64,000 nucleotides of DNA from contig JASPKZ010005709.1 in the NCBI GenBank assembly GCA_030220185.1, positions 174,501 through 238,500 on the forward strand, read 5' to 3'. The stretch comes from Diploptera punctata (taxonomy: Eukaryota > Arthropoda > Insecta > Blattodea > Blaberidae). Below are positions 31,725 to 42,154 of this stretch, one piece after another; within the stretch, counting starts at the first letter, position 1, and every line of letters starts with the position of its first letter. The position numbers were made by a program, and so were the translations under genes. The notes under the pieces are model-generated. The model was not told the DNA's origin, did not search any database, and worked only from the letters and a program-made list of their open reading frames with translations.

Positions 31725-31795
31725 AACCGTGGTTGAATAGAAAAGAAGGCCTTACTTCCTTAACTCTACTAGTTATATAAATCATTATCATACTA
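31725..31795 (+). mobile_element. LINE-L-type 3' hairpin, diverged
   Basis: GGTTGAATAGAAAAGAAGGC...TTAACTCTACTAGTT keeps the layout of the LINE-L hairpin; the inner stem is reduced to AAGG/CCTT. Confidence 0.45.
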
Positions 31796-31931
31796 TTATC
31801 GCCTCACTACGATGAGTGTTCGTTTATATAAAAGCGGGAGCCGCACGACAATGCTTGACAATGATTAACATACGGAATTATTATAGTGGCGGTAGTCGGC
31901 ATCGCTGCATTTAATTATATATAACAGCTCG

Positions 31932-32263
31932 GGAGTCCGAGTTAAGACAAGAAGCCTTGGCGCAGAGCTACGGGACTTGCGCTGGTTCGGGTCTCCATGG
32001 GGGAAGAAATGTTCTCATGAAATTTCGGCCAGTATGGGACCAGTGCCCACCCAGCATCGTGAGGCGTTTGGGTAGCTATAATAATTAGCGACTCCAGGTT
32101 GAGAAGACCAGCTATAACGGCTGGGGTACCCGATATGCTGACCACATGGCATGCTTACACTGGCTAGATGGTCGTCTACCTCTGTAATTAACACATGGAT
32201 GTGAGGCCAGCAGACGGCTGGTAGACTAAGGCCTTCTAGGCTTGTCGCGCTTGGAAAAAAAAA
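31932..32263 (+). mobile_element. SINE-Leu with 11-bp TSD
   Basis: Head is damaged in its first bases (GGAGTCCGAGTTAAGACAAG), B box GGTTCGGGTCTCC, full body. The TSD ATAACAGCTCG lies at 31921-31931 and 32264-32274, after a poly-A tail of ten A. Confidence 0.9.
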
Positions 32264-32357
32264 ATAACAGCTCGCTTTGTTTCAAGCGAGCCGCTCGACA
32301 ACCATCATAGTGAGAGAGAATAATGCTACTGTACTACTACTAATTGATGTTGCTGTT

Positions 32358-32381
32358 ATAATAATAATAATAATAATAATA

Positions 32382-32427
<46 letters not shown>
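32358..32427. repeat. (AAT)n(ATT)n inverted microsatellite
   Basis: AAT units flip to ATT units, so the tract is self-complementary. Confidence 0.93.
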
Positions 32428-32430
<3 letters not shown>

Positions 32431-32466
32431 GGCCATTTAGCTAGTTTTACCTCTCACGTTATGTGA

Positions 32467-33278
32467 CATGGCGAGCCTCCCCGCCTGAATGATCAGCTCA
32501 ATGTCGGGGCCTCCTCCGAGACAACACAAAATTGAGACAAAACACACCATTCATAGTAAACATGTCGAATATAATAATGATTATAATGGTCACATGATGT
32601 CCGAGGAGGTACTTAGATATAAACCGACAACATATTTTGGCCGAATGTGCGGGAAAACGATCATTGTTTTTACAAAGAGACCTAAAACAAGTTTGGGGAA
32701 AAGAATCTTATATACTCAATCTAGGATTTAAAGAGAGATCAGGGCTTGCTTGGTTCAGGTTAGGGGCATGGACATTTTTAAAAATTAGCGACGATCACGA
32801 TATGCGAATATGTCCAATGTGCGGGAGCTTTGAAGATGAGATACACATATTAGGAAAATGTAACGATTTAGAATATTGAAGGCATCAGTTATTACCGGAA
32901 AGATTTCTAAATTCAAATCGTGAAAGATTGGCATGCTACGAGTTACTGGTAAACCCAGAAAATTGGATAAACCTGGGTAGATTTCTGGACAAAACGAGGA
33001 AAATAAGAACAACACTTATTCAGGAATAAATAAATATGTTAACAAATTGCAATACCATTAATTCTTAATAATTCTACATAACTATGTTAATGTATAATGT
33101 AATTGTATTGATATCTAATTGTAATATTATTGTGTTTTTTTTTTTGTTTTAAGTTATATATTATTACCAAACATCAACTTATTGTAACGGACTGTCAACA
33201 GCACGTACGGCTTACTGCCCGTGCGACCAATATTTGTAAATAACATTGTATGTATCTTACTTTTAGTCTAATAAAGTT

Positions 33279-33285
<7 letters not shown>
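32467..33285 (+). pseudogene. LINE-M 3' end with CCHC zinc finger
   Basis: The frame from 32637 reads YILNLGFKERSGLAWFRLGA, then CPMCGSFEDEIHILGKC, a C-x2-C-x7-H-x4-C zinc finger of the kind that ends many non-LTR ORF2 proteins. A TGA at 32877 stands where a Trp codon is expected, and the frame goes on (RHQLLPERFL...TLIQE) to TAA near 33027. A 240-bp AT-rich 3' UTR ends CTAATAAAGTTCT before an (AT)n tail. No RT motif is present. The first 110 bp are shared with 22955-23107. Confidence 0.65.

Positions 33286-33327
<42 letters not shown>
33281..33327. repeat. (TA)n microsatellite
   Basis: About 23 TA units after the LINE-M poly(A) signal. Confidence 0.95.
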
Positions 33328-33328
<1 letters not shown>

Positions 33329-33329
<1 letters not shown>

Positions 33330-34215
33330 TTTAGATAATACAAACCTTTCTGATTCCTGACTGCCTTCTCCTAGCCACCTAACTTCTGGTAAAGCGATTA
33401 TATCCAACAGTGATTTATTTAATCATCATCATCATCATCATAGTACATTCACGAATTTAGGCCATTTTGTTGACCTGTTTCGGCCTCAAGAGAAACACCA
33501 TCCAGAAGTCTTTTGAGTGGACGTCCTGGTCTTCTTCTTCCTGCAGGTTGATATCTTAACATTTGTTTGGGTATTCTGTGATCTTCCATTCGATGAACAT
33601 GTTGCATCCATCTTGACTTTATAAATCAGAAATTTTGTTTTCTAAAGATTCCATGTGTAATTCTTCTAAGATGTCTTCATTTTTTTTTGTGATCTAGTAG
33701 TGTGTATCCTGCAGTCCTCCGAAGATATCTCATTTCAGCAGATTCTAAGTCTCTGTATATCCTTCTGTTTCAACGTCCATACTTCGCTACCATACAAAAG
33801 AGTTGGAAGAGCCAGTGTTTTATACACTTTCAGTCTTGAAGCTTTTGGACTAACTGTGGCTTGAAGATAGAATTTATAACCCTAAAATTCTTAAAAACTT
33901 AGATATTTTTGCATTTACATCCTTTTCTTCTTCATATGAGATATTGCATCCTAGATATGTAAAATTATTCACCTGCTCCAAAATTTTTATTGTCCCAGTA
34001 CAATTTTACTTCTGACAGGATCTACACCTTGAAATGCCATAATTTTTGTTTTTTCTGTAGATATCTTTAATCCATATTCTTCTGTAATTTTGTTAAGTTC
34101 ATGATTTATTTAATCCCCGCATTAATATTTCTAGTGCCCCACTACTATATAATGTCCTAACATTCCATGTTCCTACGAAGATGCCCCTGCATTGGAGCCT
34201 TTGGGACGGATTCCC
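33329..34215 (-). pseudogene. RTE-A 5' region (endonuclease start), split by LINE-E
   Basis: Pieces 33329-33424 and 34102-34215. The minus strand reads MDIIALPEVRWLGEGSQESE, the N-terminal apurinic-like endonuclease motif with Gln of LQE changed to Pro, preceded by the 5' segment with GGAACATGGAATGTTAGGAC also present at 47320. The intervening 677 bp are a LINE-E insertion. Confidence 0.8.
33425..34101 (-). pseudogene. LINE-E, 5'-truncated, 14-bp TSD
   Basis: Minus-strand copy of the 3' part of LINE-E (compare 53600-54200), ending in (GAT)n (ATC repeats at 33424-33441). The TSD TGATTTATTTAATC lies at 33411-33424 and 34102-34115. The coding part is frameshifted throughout. Confidence 0.9.
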
Positions 34216-34779
34216 TGAAGGTGAGACGGTAGGCAATATCCCATCAATGTTAAAACTGTGGAATTTGAGGCCCATTTTCTCAGGAACTACTGGATGGATT
34301 ATAATGCATTTTTACAGCACATTAAATGAGGTTTGTAAAGACCACTGAACCTCAGTCAAACTTGTATCTAAATATTCATGTCCTATATATTTTTTTGCCA
34401 CTGGTCGCTTTTCTTTTTATTTAAAAATACTATTAAAAATCATAAGTGAGGATTTATAGAAGAGATGATTCTGGTTCCATCTCTTTAGTATAACTAGGTG
34501 TACCGCTTGTAAAAATGTCATGTAAATATCTCTAAGAGTTCCTGATATAACGGAGCAAATGTTCGAAAATTTTCACTTTCGAGAAAACAAGGTTTAAAGT
34601 AATACAGTCTGACAGCTGTCAAGTTTAAACAAAAAATAACACACTTATAATTGGCGTTTAGTAAAAAATAATATACAGAAATGTTCAGAAAAGAATAGAC
34701 TTACTATGGAAAAAAAAAAAAAAGTATTTATTTATTTTCAAATTTTGGCGTACTGTCTTACCTGAAGGAGTCCCCGCCC
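34216..34779. other. No recognisable feature
   Basis: No frame or known repeat; A14 run near 34711. Confidence 0.35.
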
Positions 34780-35545
34780 GAAGAATCGAATGAGGGAGTA
34801 TTTTCTACATATACAAAGGCTTAACAACCCAGTGTTGGGCCTTATTCTCTCCTTTGTTAGGAGTTACTAGACCAAGTTAATTGAGTTGTGCTTATTTCCC
34901 TAAAGATGTCATGAATAGTTTGCGGTTAATATACAGGCACAATGAGACATCCATCCATAGTAATTCTGCCCGAAGGCAGGTCTTCACTGCAATCATAGCA
35001 TTTTCATGCTACGCTTGCAGCTTTAATAAGGAAATGTAGGTGTGGTAGCTTCCCGTTGCTTTCCACACCGGTGAAGGATGATGATGCATGATAAAGGGTG
35101 ATGATGGCCATATGATTTTCGGGGGACCGTTTGGGGCCTTAAAGTTTTCATTGGACATTTGTCTTACAGGTGAGGAAGGGGAAAAAAAAACCCGATAAAA
35201 ACCTCCACCAGAAAAACTGCCCCCGACGGGGTGATCGAACCCGGGCCCGCTGCGTGACAAATGGGCATGCACGATACCTCGAGACCACAGCGGTGGACTA
35301 ATGAGACATCTAGTAGGACAATTAAGGTAGTGCTAGGATGAAGGAGGGTCGGTAAATTTTGCTTAGAGACCTCTTTATTCAGATGTAATGGATCTTTTAC
35401 GAGACTCGGGTATCCATTCGGGCTTAAAGTCTACTCGCAGGAGGAAGTGATGCTTGGATTTTACCATCATAAAAAATCCATCGACTCCCGCGATTCTCGG
35501 AACCAGAGGCAAGGAACTTAACCACTAGGCCACCGCGGCCGAAGG
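34780..35545 (-). mobile_element. SINE-3 interrupted by SINE-2
   Basis: Minus-strand SINE-3 in two parts (about 34780-34951 and 35300-35545). The head at 35500-35545 gives GGCCGCGGTGGCCTAGTGGT (A box) and CCTTGCCTCTGGTTCCGAGA. The inner SINE-2 removes nothing. Confidence 0.8.
34952..35299 (-). mobile_element. SINE-2 inside SINE-3, 11-bp TSD
   Basis: 348 bp; head complement TCCACCGCTGTGGTCTCGAG, B box GGGTTCGATCACC. The TSD AATGAGACATC lies at 34941-34951 and 35300-35310. Slightly longer than other copies. Confidence 0.93.
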
Positions 35546-35574
35546 GAGACTATTTACACATGGAAAATTGTATC

Positions 35575-36085
35575 TCAGTGAAACCCATTACCGCGTTTCT
35601 TGATGGTTGTATTTTTACGATGAAAGATCGTCACTCTTTCGACCAAGGTACTTTTTTTATCTGGTTTACCGCTTTCGACCTGCCCTAGGGCTTGTAGCCC
35701 TAGCCGGTCTCACAACGGCTGCAGGACACGTCCCTGGAGGCAGAACAGGGGAATGGTCGGTGGATCTGCGACAGCAGTCCTCCCGGCTAGGCTCATGGAG
35801 CCCGTGGACCAACTGTGGGGTCGTCAGGATTGAGCGACCTGATGTACTATGTAGCTCAGCAATTCCCAGAACTGCAAACTCCAACACTCTCTCCCTGGGG
35901 TGTTGCTTTAAAGACCGTGAACTTGAACGTGGACGTGAAAATAGGATAGGGAGGACTAGCACTAGGACTTGGGAGTATGGTCAGGACGACCGAGGTATCC
36001 CAAGGGGGTGGACGGATGGGCCTAGATAGATGTCCGCCATGGTAACCTTTTCGGGAGCAATGTTACCGCCGGCATAGCTCACTAA
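35575..36085 (-). pseudogene. RTE-A 5' UTR/leader region
   Basis: The minus strand reads GAGCTATGCCGGCGGTAACA, TTACCATGGCGG, then after about 320 bp CGAAAGAGTGACGATCTTTC and TAAAAATACAACCATCAAGA. The same blocks occur at 47048-47200 in the most complete RTE-A but with the middle 320 bp absent there, so two leader variants exist. Frames of 140 and 98 codons on opposite strands look like side effects of local GC richness. Confidence 0.65.
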
Positions 36086-36427
36086 AGATAAGAAACAATA
36101 AATTTAACCTGCTAAGATACCAATTACAAATACAATTTATGACAAATGTGGAAAACTACAAAAAAATATAAGAATATCACACCGGAAACTGTCAACCGTT
36201 GCATGCTGCTGAAATCTACGTTGAATTTTTTTCCCGGAGAAGCATTGAGATGTACCAAGGCCGTGTGCAAATAGCTACTACCGTTTTTAACTGCAAGACA
36301 TTGAAATCAAAACCATATTCCAGCAATGTCTATTCACTATACGGAGAAGCGGGACCGGCACGGACGGAAGGTAGTGAAGGTTATCCAATCTTCCGATACA
36401 GGTGTTATATTATTTCCCTATAGTTTA
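36086..36427. other. No recognisable feature
   Basis: No family features in the short plus-strand frame 36199-36423. Confidence 0.35.
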
Positions 36428-36780
36428 CTTGTGGATCCGAAACATGGACAGTGACAACACAACAATCTGGCAGAATACAAGCTGCTGAAATGAAATTCCT
36501 CAGACCAATAGCAGGATATCAAAGAACAGACAAAAAACATAACACAGAAATAAGAAAACTAAAAGTAGAGGAATTAAACACAACAATAGTGAAATACAGA
36601 ACAAACTGGAAAGAACACTTGGCAAGGATGACTGAAAATAGAATACCAAAAGCAGCATACAGCTATTCACCACGAGGAAGAAGTTTGGGAAGACCAAAGA
36701 AAATATGGAAACAGCAGCAATTTGGAGCCGGAACAGGCTAGTAAATAAGCCTATCCCGTGATGAAGAAGAAGAAGAAGAT
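36428..36780 (+). pseudogene. LINE-F C-terminal fragment
   Basis: The frame at 36451-36741 reads MKFLRPIAGYQRTDKKHNTE, LARMTENRIPKAAYSYSPRG and SLGRPKKIWKQQQFGAGTG, then the (GAA)n tail. Close to the copy at 38670-39415; one codon lost in RGRRSLG. Confidence 0.88.
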
Positions 36781-37397
36781 AGTTTAAATGGGAAATTTGG
36801 CGCTGGAATTTAGTGCCTTGCAGTTAAAAAGGCAGTTTTTTTTGGAGAACGCTTATCTGATACAACTTTCAAGGTAGGTTTCGTCCTGCAATTGTTGACA
36901 GTTCCGTTATCAGGTTGCTCGACACCGAGATTTGAACCTAGGACCATCCGAATATAAGTTAAAATGATACCATCTAAGAAAACTCGTTCGGCATTAAAAA
37001 GTTTCTCGATAAATGATCGTAGAAGAAAATAAAGACGCGGATGGAGAATGTTAACGATAACAGTTATTGATAGCACTGTGAAGGGTCCTGGAGAGATGGG
37101 TGGAGTGTACCTATGCGAATGACGATTAGTACCAGACTGTACCTTGCCGACAATGTAACGTTAATTAAAACAAGCGCTAATTAAGTAAACAAAGTGAAGT
37201 TGTGCCTCTCGCGGCTACAGCAGCAACTAGATAAACAAACGCGAATCAAGACGCGCTGCCGGCGGAATAGAGAACTTATAGCAGTTAATTGATTTGTTCA
37301 GGGGCGGTTAGTTGGTTAACACTCAAACATGCAGTGTGTAGATTTCATTGATTATTTCAGCAGCGGCTAGTACTAACATGATGAAAATGACTATTTA
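36781..37397. other. No recognisable feature
   Basis: A minus-strand B-box-like string (GGTTCAAATCTCG, near 36930) lacks a partner A box. No frames with family features. Confidence 0.35.
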
Positions 37398-38060
37398 ACT
37401 TATGCCCCAAATGGGAGTCAATGACCAATCACGTTTCAATGATTTTTGTTTTACAACCAATCAGAGTCGTGTTTCACGAGATATTTATCAGTGTTATATT
37501 TACCATATTAAAGAAAGCTCCTCCTTTTTAATATTCTGAACAGATCTGACCATTATTTTGCAGTGACTGAGCCTATAAGAAATACGGCTACCAGATTGTA
37601 TATATAGTGCATAGATGTCAACACATAGCGCTTGCAGGAGTTAATATAAAAACATTTGTAGCAATTTATTATACCACCAAACAAAGAAACCACTGAAAAT
37701 ATAATTGTCATATTTACATCATACGACATCAGAAATTAATTAATATACAGTTTGATATGTTTCACTTTTTCTCCACTAGAGAGCATTCTTACAATATTGC
37801 ATTCCTTTGGCAATAAATAGTATGATCTGGTTGCAGTGATAAACAAGAGAAGCAGATGAAGCGTACCAATCGTTTCTCATTTGTTTTCAAACATCGCCGT
37901 TTACATTAAATATATAAATATTTTAAAATAATTATAGTTAAATAATGATTTGTGAGTAAACAGCTTAATTTTATTCGTTAAACAGTCCTAACAAATGCCA
38001 CTCTTGATTTCCAAATTCTCTAGATAAACTGGAAATCACTCGTGGCATTACTTATGATAA
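37398..38060. repeat. Dispersed repeat D720, copy 1
   Basis: Direct repeat of 57737-58455, very similar: ATGCCCCAAATGGGAGTCAA, TTGCAGTGACTGAGCCT, AGATGTCAACACATAGCGCT, CAATCGTTTCTCATTTGTTT. It ends with an imperfect hairpin, AATGCCACTCTTGATTTCCA paired with TGGAAATCACTCGTGGCATT. Copy 1 lacks about 45 bp present in copy 2 (58033-58076). Confidence 0.85.
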
Positions 38061-38143
38061 TTCCCATCCATACTATATCCAAAGTAAGACATACCTTGCC
38101 GTGAATATTCATTACTAAATTATTGATAGGAGGGGAAAAGTCC

Positions 38144-38551
38144 TCTCAAACTCGTTTTTCATTATAGTGTAACCCTCGAATAAAAGTAGGCCTACTTAGG
38201 AAAATCTTTGGACCAAATAGAGATGAACAAACAGGTGAATGGAGAAGAATTCATAACAATGAACTACATGGTCTTTATAGGAAGCCAGATATAATAAGAA
38301 CAGTTAAGTCTCGTAGACTGCGATGGGCAGGACATGTTGCACGTATGGGGAATGAAAGACTTGCATGGAAGCTTCTTGTAGGAAAACCAGAAGGAAAACG
38401 CCCAGTTGGTAGACAAAGAATGAAGTGGAATAATAACATTAACTATGATTTGAGGGAAGTAGATTATACAGGGAATGAATGGAAAGCATTAGCTTATGTC
38501 CGCGCGGCCATGAACCTACGGGCTCGATAGTGCCAGTGAGTAAGTAAGTAA
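38144..38551 (+). pseudogene. RTE-A 3' fragment with 12-bp TSD and an extra 5' piece
   Basis: The TSD GGGGAAAAGTCC lies at 38132-38143 and 38552-38563. The insert starts with about 50 bp not found in other RTE-A copies (TCTCAAACTCGTTTTTCATT...), then continues from AGGAAAATCTTTGG to the C-terminus and GTAA tail. A 21-bp deletion in the ALAQDRDVWRAYV block shortens the frame 38345-38530. Confidence 0.88.
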
Positions 38552-38669
38552 GGGGAAAAGTCCATAATGTTTATGTGAGGTCGGCTGTGAACAGAGACAA
38601 AACTAACTCGTAATCAAAAAAATGATATACCTCATTCTAATTAACTGATGACGTATTCACTTTAAAACA

Positions 38670-39415
38670 AATAATAGAGAAGCGAAGAGAATTCAACTTT
38701 ATAGATTATAAGAAGATCTTTGATAATGTGTCTAGACCAAAATTATGGAACATATTAAGTGAAAAAGGAATTCCACTACACTTGATAGCAGTAATTAAGA
38801 AAATGTATGAGAAAACAAAAATAAAAATAAATCAAAGGGAACCAATACATATAACAGGAGGAGTTAGACAAGGTTGTCCACTATCAACCACTCTTTTTAA
38901 CATTTATTTCGACGACATGATAAGATCATGGAAGCAAATGACGACTGGGGCAATTAACTTAGGAAATATAGTAATAAAAATTGTAGCCTTTGCAGATGAC
39001 CAGATTTTAATAGCAAAAACAGAGGATGAACTACAAAAAATGCTATATAAACTAAATGAAATATAAAAAAACACAACATGGAAATATAATCAGAAAAATA
39101 ATAAACAATGGTCTACAAGCTGCTGAAATTAAATTCTTCAGACCAATAGCAGGATATCAAAGAACAGACGAAAAACATAACACAGAAATAAGACATCAAC
39201 TAAAAGTAGAGGAATTAAACACAACAATAGTGAAATACAGAACAAACTGGAAAGAACACTTGGCAAGGATGACTGATAATAGAATACCAAAAGCAGCATA
39301 CAGCTGTTCACCACGAGGAAGAAGAAGTTTGGGAAGACCAAAGAAAAGATGGAAACAGCATCAATTTGGAGCCGGAACAGGCTAGTAAATAAGCCTAAGA
39401 CGTGATGAAGAAGAA
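38670..39415 (+). pseudogene. LINE-F with RT motifs A-C and internal deletion
   Basis: The first frame shows a degenerate motif A (DYKKIFDNVSR), motif B GGVRQGCPLSTTLFNIYFDD and motif C IVAFADDQILIAKTEDELQK. Just after KLNEI (39063) about 400 bp found in related LINEs are missing, and the sequence resumes in the C-terminal domain (IKFFRPIAGYQRTDEKHNTE, SLGRPKKRWKQHQFGAGTG) with its (GAA)n tail. The RT lacks its N-terminal motifs and could not be active. Confidence 0.88.
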
Positions 39416-39714
39416 GGCATATTAGGCTAAACTTTACAACCTGCGACGCGACTTTTTTTTAATTCCTTCATAAACTCCTACCAAATTTTATTCTTAGGGC
39501 TTTCTTTTTCAACTTATTTCCCACCATCTTTGCAGGAAACGTAACAATTATGTTTTATGGAAGTGGTTGTCAGCCCTTCGCCAACCCCCGCATTTGGAGG
39601 ACCTAACCAGAGCCTCATTTGCCGGTTTTCGGGATTCCTATTGGGCCTTCTCGGCTATCGTAGCGGTCACGGGGAAACTAGAATATCCACCCTACAACAT
39701 ATTAGAAATATATA
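39416..39714. other. Unassigned, possible repeat fragment
   Basis: The stretch TGGTTGTCAGCCCTTCGCCA (39566-39585) and following CC-rich block looks like a repeat piece, but no second copy is in this window. Confidence 0.3.
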
Positions 39715-39970
39715 ATATATTTGAGAAGAAATGGATGCACAAGAGACTGTTATCGATAGGATAAGAAAGAGAATTTTACAGTGGTATGGACATGTACAGC
39801 GGATGTCGTAAGAATAGTAGATTTGACGTACCAGGCAGAAGGAAGAGAGGGAGAAGCAGAAGAACACGTATGATGCCAAGATGAAGAGGGGTATGGAAGA
39901 AGGACAATGGGAAGATAGGAATCTGTGGAAAGCAGGAATTAAGGGCGAACTGCTGTAAAGTGAAAAGCCT
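39715..39970 (+). pseudogene. LINE-K, RTE-like C-terminal fragment
   Basis: Broken frames give TVIDRIRKRILQWYGHVQRM, then EEREKQKNTYDAKMKRG and WKAGIKGELL: the RxRxLxWxGHVxRM layout that RTE-type C-termini share, but a family distinct from RTE-A. Confidence 0.55.
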
Positions 39971-40168
39971 AAGTAAATAAGCATTTCCCACATTTACAAT
40001 GATGTTTACATTTTTCAAACTATTATTTCAATATATTTTTCAATGATATTTAACTACATACGTAGCATGAAGACGTGGCATCTTGATTTTAACGAATATT
40101 CAATGCAACAACAAAGACATGTTCCAGTGCAGCCAACACAGAGAATGTAGTAAATTAACTGTACACTA

Positions 40169-40744
40169 GGGTTATAAACTTTTGGACTTTTGTGAAATAA
40201 AATATTTCCTGTGCAATGGACGGATGAACGTTTATTTAAAACCATTGCAAAAGGCCTTCATTTCACTGATCTTCAAAAAAAGGTCACCCCCCAAATATAT
40301 TTATATATTAAAATTTAATATTGATTTGGCGGTGACCTTTTCTTGAAGCTCGGTGAAATAAAGGCCTTTTTCAATGATTTTAAGTAAACGTTCACCCATT
40401 CATTGCACAGGAAATAATTTATTTCAACAAACAGTCCAAAAAGTTATAGCATAACTGTCTATACTTATAGGCTAACTTTTTGGACTTTTGTGAAATAAAA
40501 TATTTCCTGTGCAATGAATGGGTGAACTTTTACTTAAAACCATTGAAAAAGGCCTTCATTTCACTGAGCTTCGAGAAAAGGTCACCCCCAAATTAATATT
40601 AAATATTGATATATAAATATTTGGGAGTGACCTTTTCTTGAAGCTCAGTGAAATGAAGGCCTTTTTCAATGGTTTTAAGCAAACGTTCACCCATTCATTG
40701 CACAGGAAATATTTTATTTCACAAAGTCCAAAAAGTTATAACCC
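40169..40744. mobile_element. Dimeric foldback MITE with TA target site
   Basis: Two consecutive near-perfect palindromes (about 40169-40450 and 40468-40744). Each arm of about 130 bp runs TTTTGGACTTTTGTGAAATA, CCTGTGCAATGAATGGGTGA, AAAGGCCTTCATTTCACTGA, AAAGGTCACCCCCAAAT, followed by a 15-25-bp AT-rich loop. The outer ends are TA|GGGTTATAA...TTATAACCC|TA. TA duplication suggests Tc1/mariner-type mobilisation. It is non-coding; short frames in the arms are artefacts. Confidence 0.88.
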
Positions 40745-40746
40745 TA

Positions 40747-41254
40747 TTGTACACACATACTTCAGAATTTCAGCAACTTACTATTTATCTTTGTCGTTCC
40801 ATTATTTCACAGATTTGAATGCTTAAATTGCGTTAGGTTAGTTTTCAGATTGGTCTATCATAGGTTAGTGTACTTAAATTGCGTTATACTAGCTTTTAGA
40901 TTCGTTAAATATCGTGAACATGTTGGCTGCATGCCGTGATTCCATAATGTAAACCACTTCGTGTTTGTTGACGCATGCGCATGGTGTATAGTTGGAACTT
41001 AGGAACATTCTCGCGTCACATATTGTAAAGTATTTCCACATATTTTTAATGGTGTTAATTAAGGATGCATTTAGCTTTAAAGTATGCACATATTTTAAAC
41101 CAGTCAGTGTACATTAATTTTTTAACTATTAAGTGGCGTTCAGATGGAATTCATAGAAGAGATAAAAAATAAGAAACATTATAAAAAAATAATATCCAAA
41201 CTTCAGTTATGGATTACATAAAAAAAAAATATTGAAATGTATTTGTGCTTAATA
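40747..41254. other. No recognisable feature
   Basis: No family features in the short minus-strand frame 40889-41089. Confidence 0.35.
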
Positions 41255-41341
41255 CCCGGCTTACGCTCCTACACCTAAATCAATGATAATGTGTTTTTGC
41301 ATTTAGTTGAATAAGTAAAAGGAAAAATAAATATAAATGTA

Positions 41342-42039
41342 ACAGGCTTCCAATATAAAACCGAACCGGCCTCACGGAGTTTCACCCGGCACGCAGTGCT
41401 GTCTCTTCCTCCCGCAATTCACCCTGCCTGCCACCCGTCGTTGAACTGTTTCTTACTTTATAGAAAATGCTGGAAATGTTGTCCTCCCGCAGTTAAACAC
41501 ATTTAGATTGAGTTAAATTTAAGGAAACATTCACCTTGGTTTAGACAATGAACACGTGTACACTTGTAAGGTTTGAGCTTTAACAATTTTGTTGCTGTAT
41601 GTGCAGAAGATACTGAAATCCCAACTTGTGCTAATTTCGGTAATGATTTTTGTGGTGAACGTTCCAAATTTTCGCCAATTTCGTCTAATTTTTCTTCGGT
41701 GAGAACCGTACGCCTTCGCGTGTGTTTCTTATTTTGTACTGAACCAGTGGTCTCAAATTTAGTCACAAGATCGTGGATTGTCGATCTGGAAGGAGGTAAT
41801 TGTCCAGGGAAGTTCCGAATAAATTCCTCGCAAACGCGACGAGCTGATTCGTATTTATAATAACATTTACACACATAAATGCGTTGTTCAATGTCAGCTG
41901 ACGTCTCATCTTGTCGAACGATAGTAAACTGAATAGTTCAAGGACGAGCGGCTGGCAGAGTGAAATGCGGACGAGGAGAGAGCGCTGCCTGACGGGTGAA
42001 ACCCCGTGAGGCCGGTCCGGGTTTATATTGGAAGCCCGG
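41342..42039 (-). mobile_element. Mariner-like element with partial transposase, long TIRs
   Basis: About 698 bp between TA dinucleotides, with inverted repeats of about 60 bp: GGCTTCCAATATAAAACCGA / complement GGCTTCCAATATAAACCCGG, then CGGCCTCACGG(A/G)GTTTCACC. Interior frame described separately. Too short to encode a whole transposase. Confidence 0.85.
41503..41925 (-). pseudogene. N-terminal HTH part of a mariner-type transposase
   Basis: The minus frame reads ADIEQRIYVCKCYYKYESAR, RVCEEFIRNFPGQLPPSRST, IHDLVTKFETTGSVQNKKHT and LTEEKLDEIGENLERSPQKS, LPKLAQVGISVSSAHTATKL. This is the N-terminal helix-turn-helix region (DUF4817-like) seen in insect mariner-type proteins. It ends at 41503 before any DDE catalytic domain, consistent with internal deletion of a longer parent. 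Confidence 0.7.
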
Positions 42040-42154
42040 TATATCGTTAGTATTTAGATACCCCGCGCTGATTACTCGGCGTTGCCCAGGAATCTAGGCA
42101 TCCCGATAAATGAGCTGAAAGACAAAATTCGTTATTTTGAGTTATTCATACAAA

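Larger units (their letters stand above)
41255..42150 (-). mobile_element. Helitron fragment interrupted by a mariner-like element
   Basis: Pieces 41255-41341 and 42040-42150 carry the Helitron 3' end and one internal unit on the minus strand (GCGTAAGCCGGGTATTA; ATTCCTGGGCAACGCCGAGT; TTTGTCTTTCAGCTCATTTA). The 5' end is missing. Confidence 0.7.

Noticed and set aside
35607..36029. 140-codon plus-strand gene overlapping a 98-codon minus-strand gene
   Set aside because: Both lie in the GC-rich RTE-A leader; neither has recognisable domains, and low stop density explains them.
36905..36960. Isolated tRNA or SINE head on the minus strand
   Set aside because: A B-box-like string only; no A box at the right distance and no cloverleaf.
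40054..40826. Two short genes at 40054-40245 and 40638-40826
   Set aside because: They are translations of opposite arms of one palindrome.
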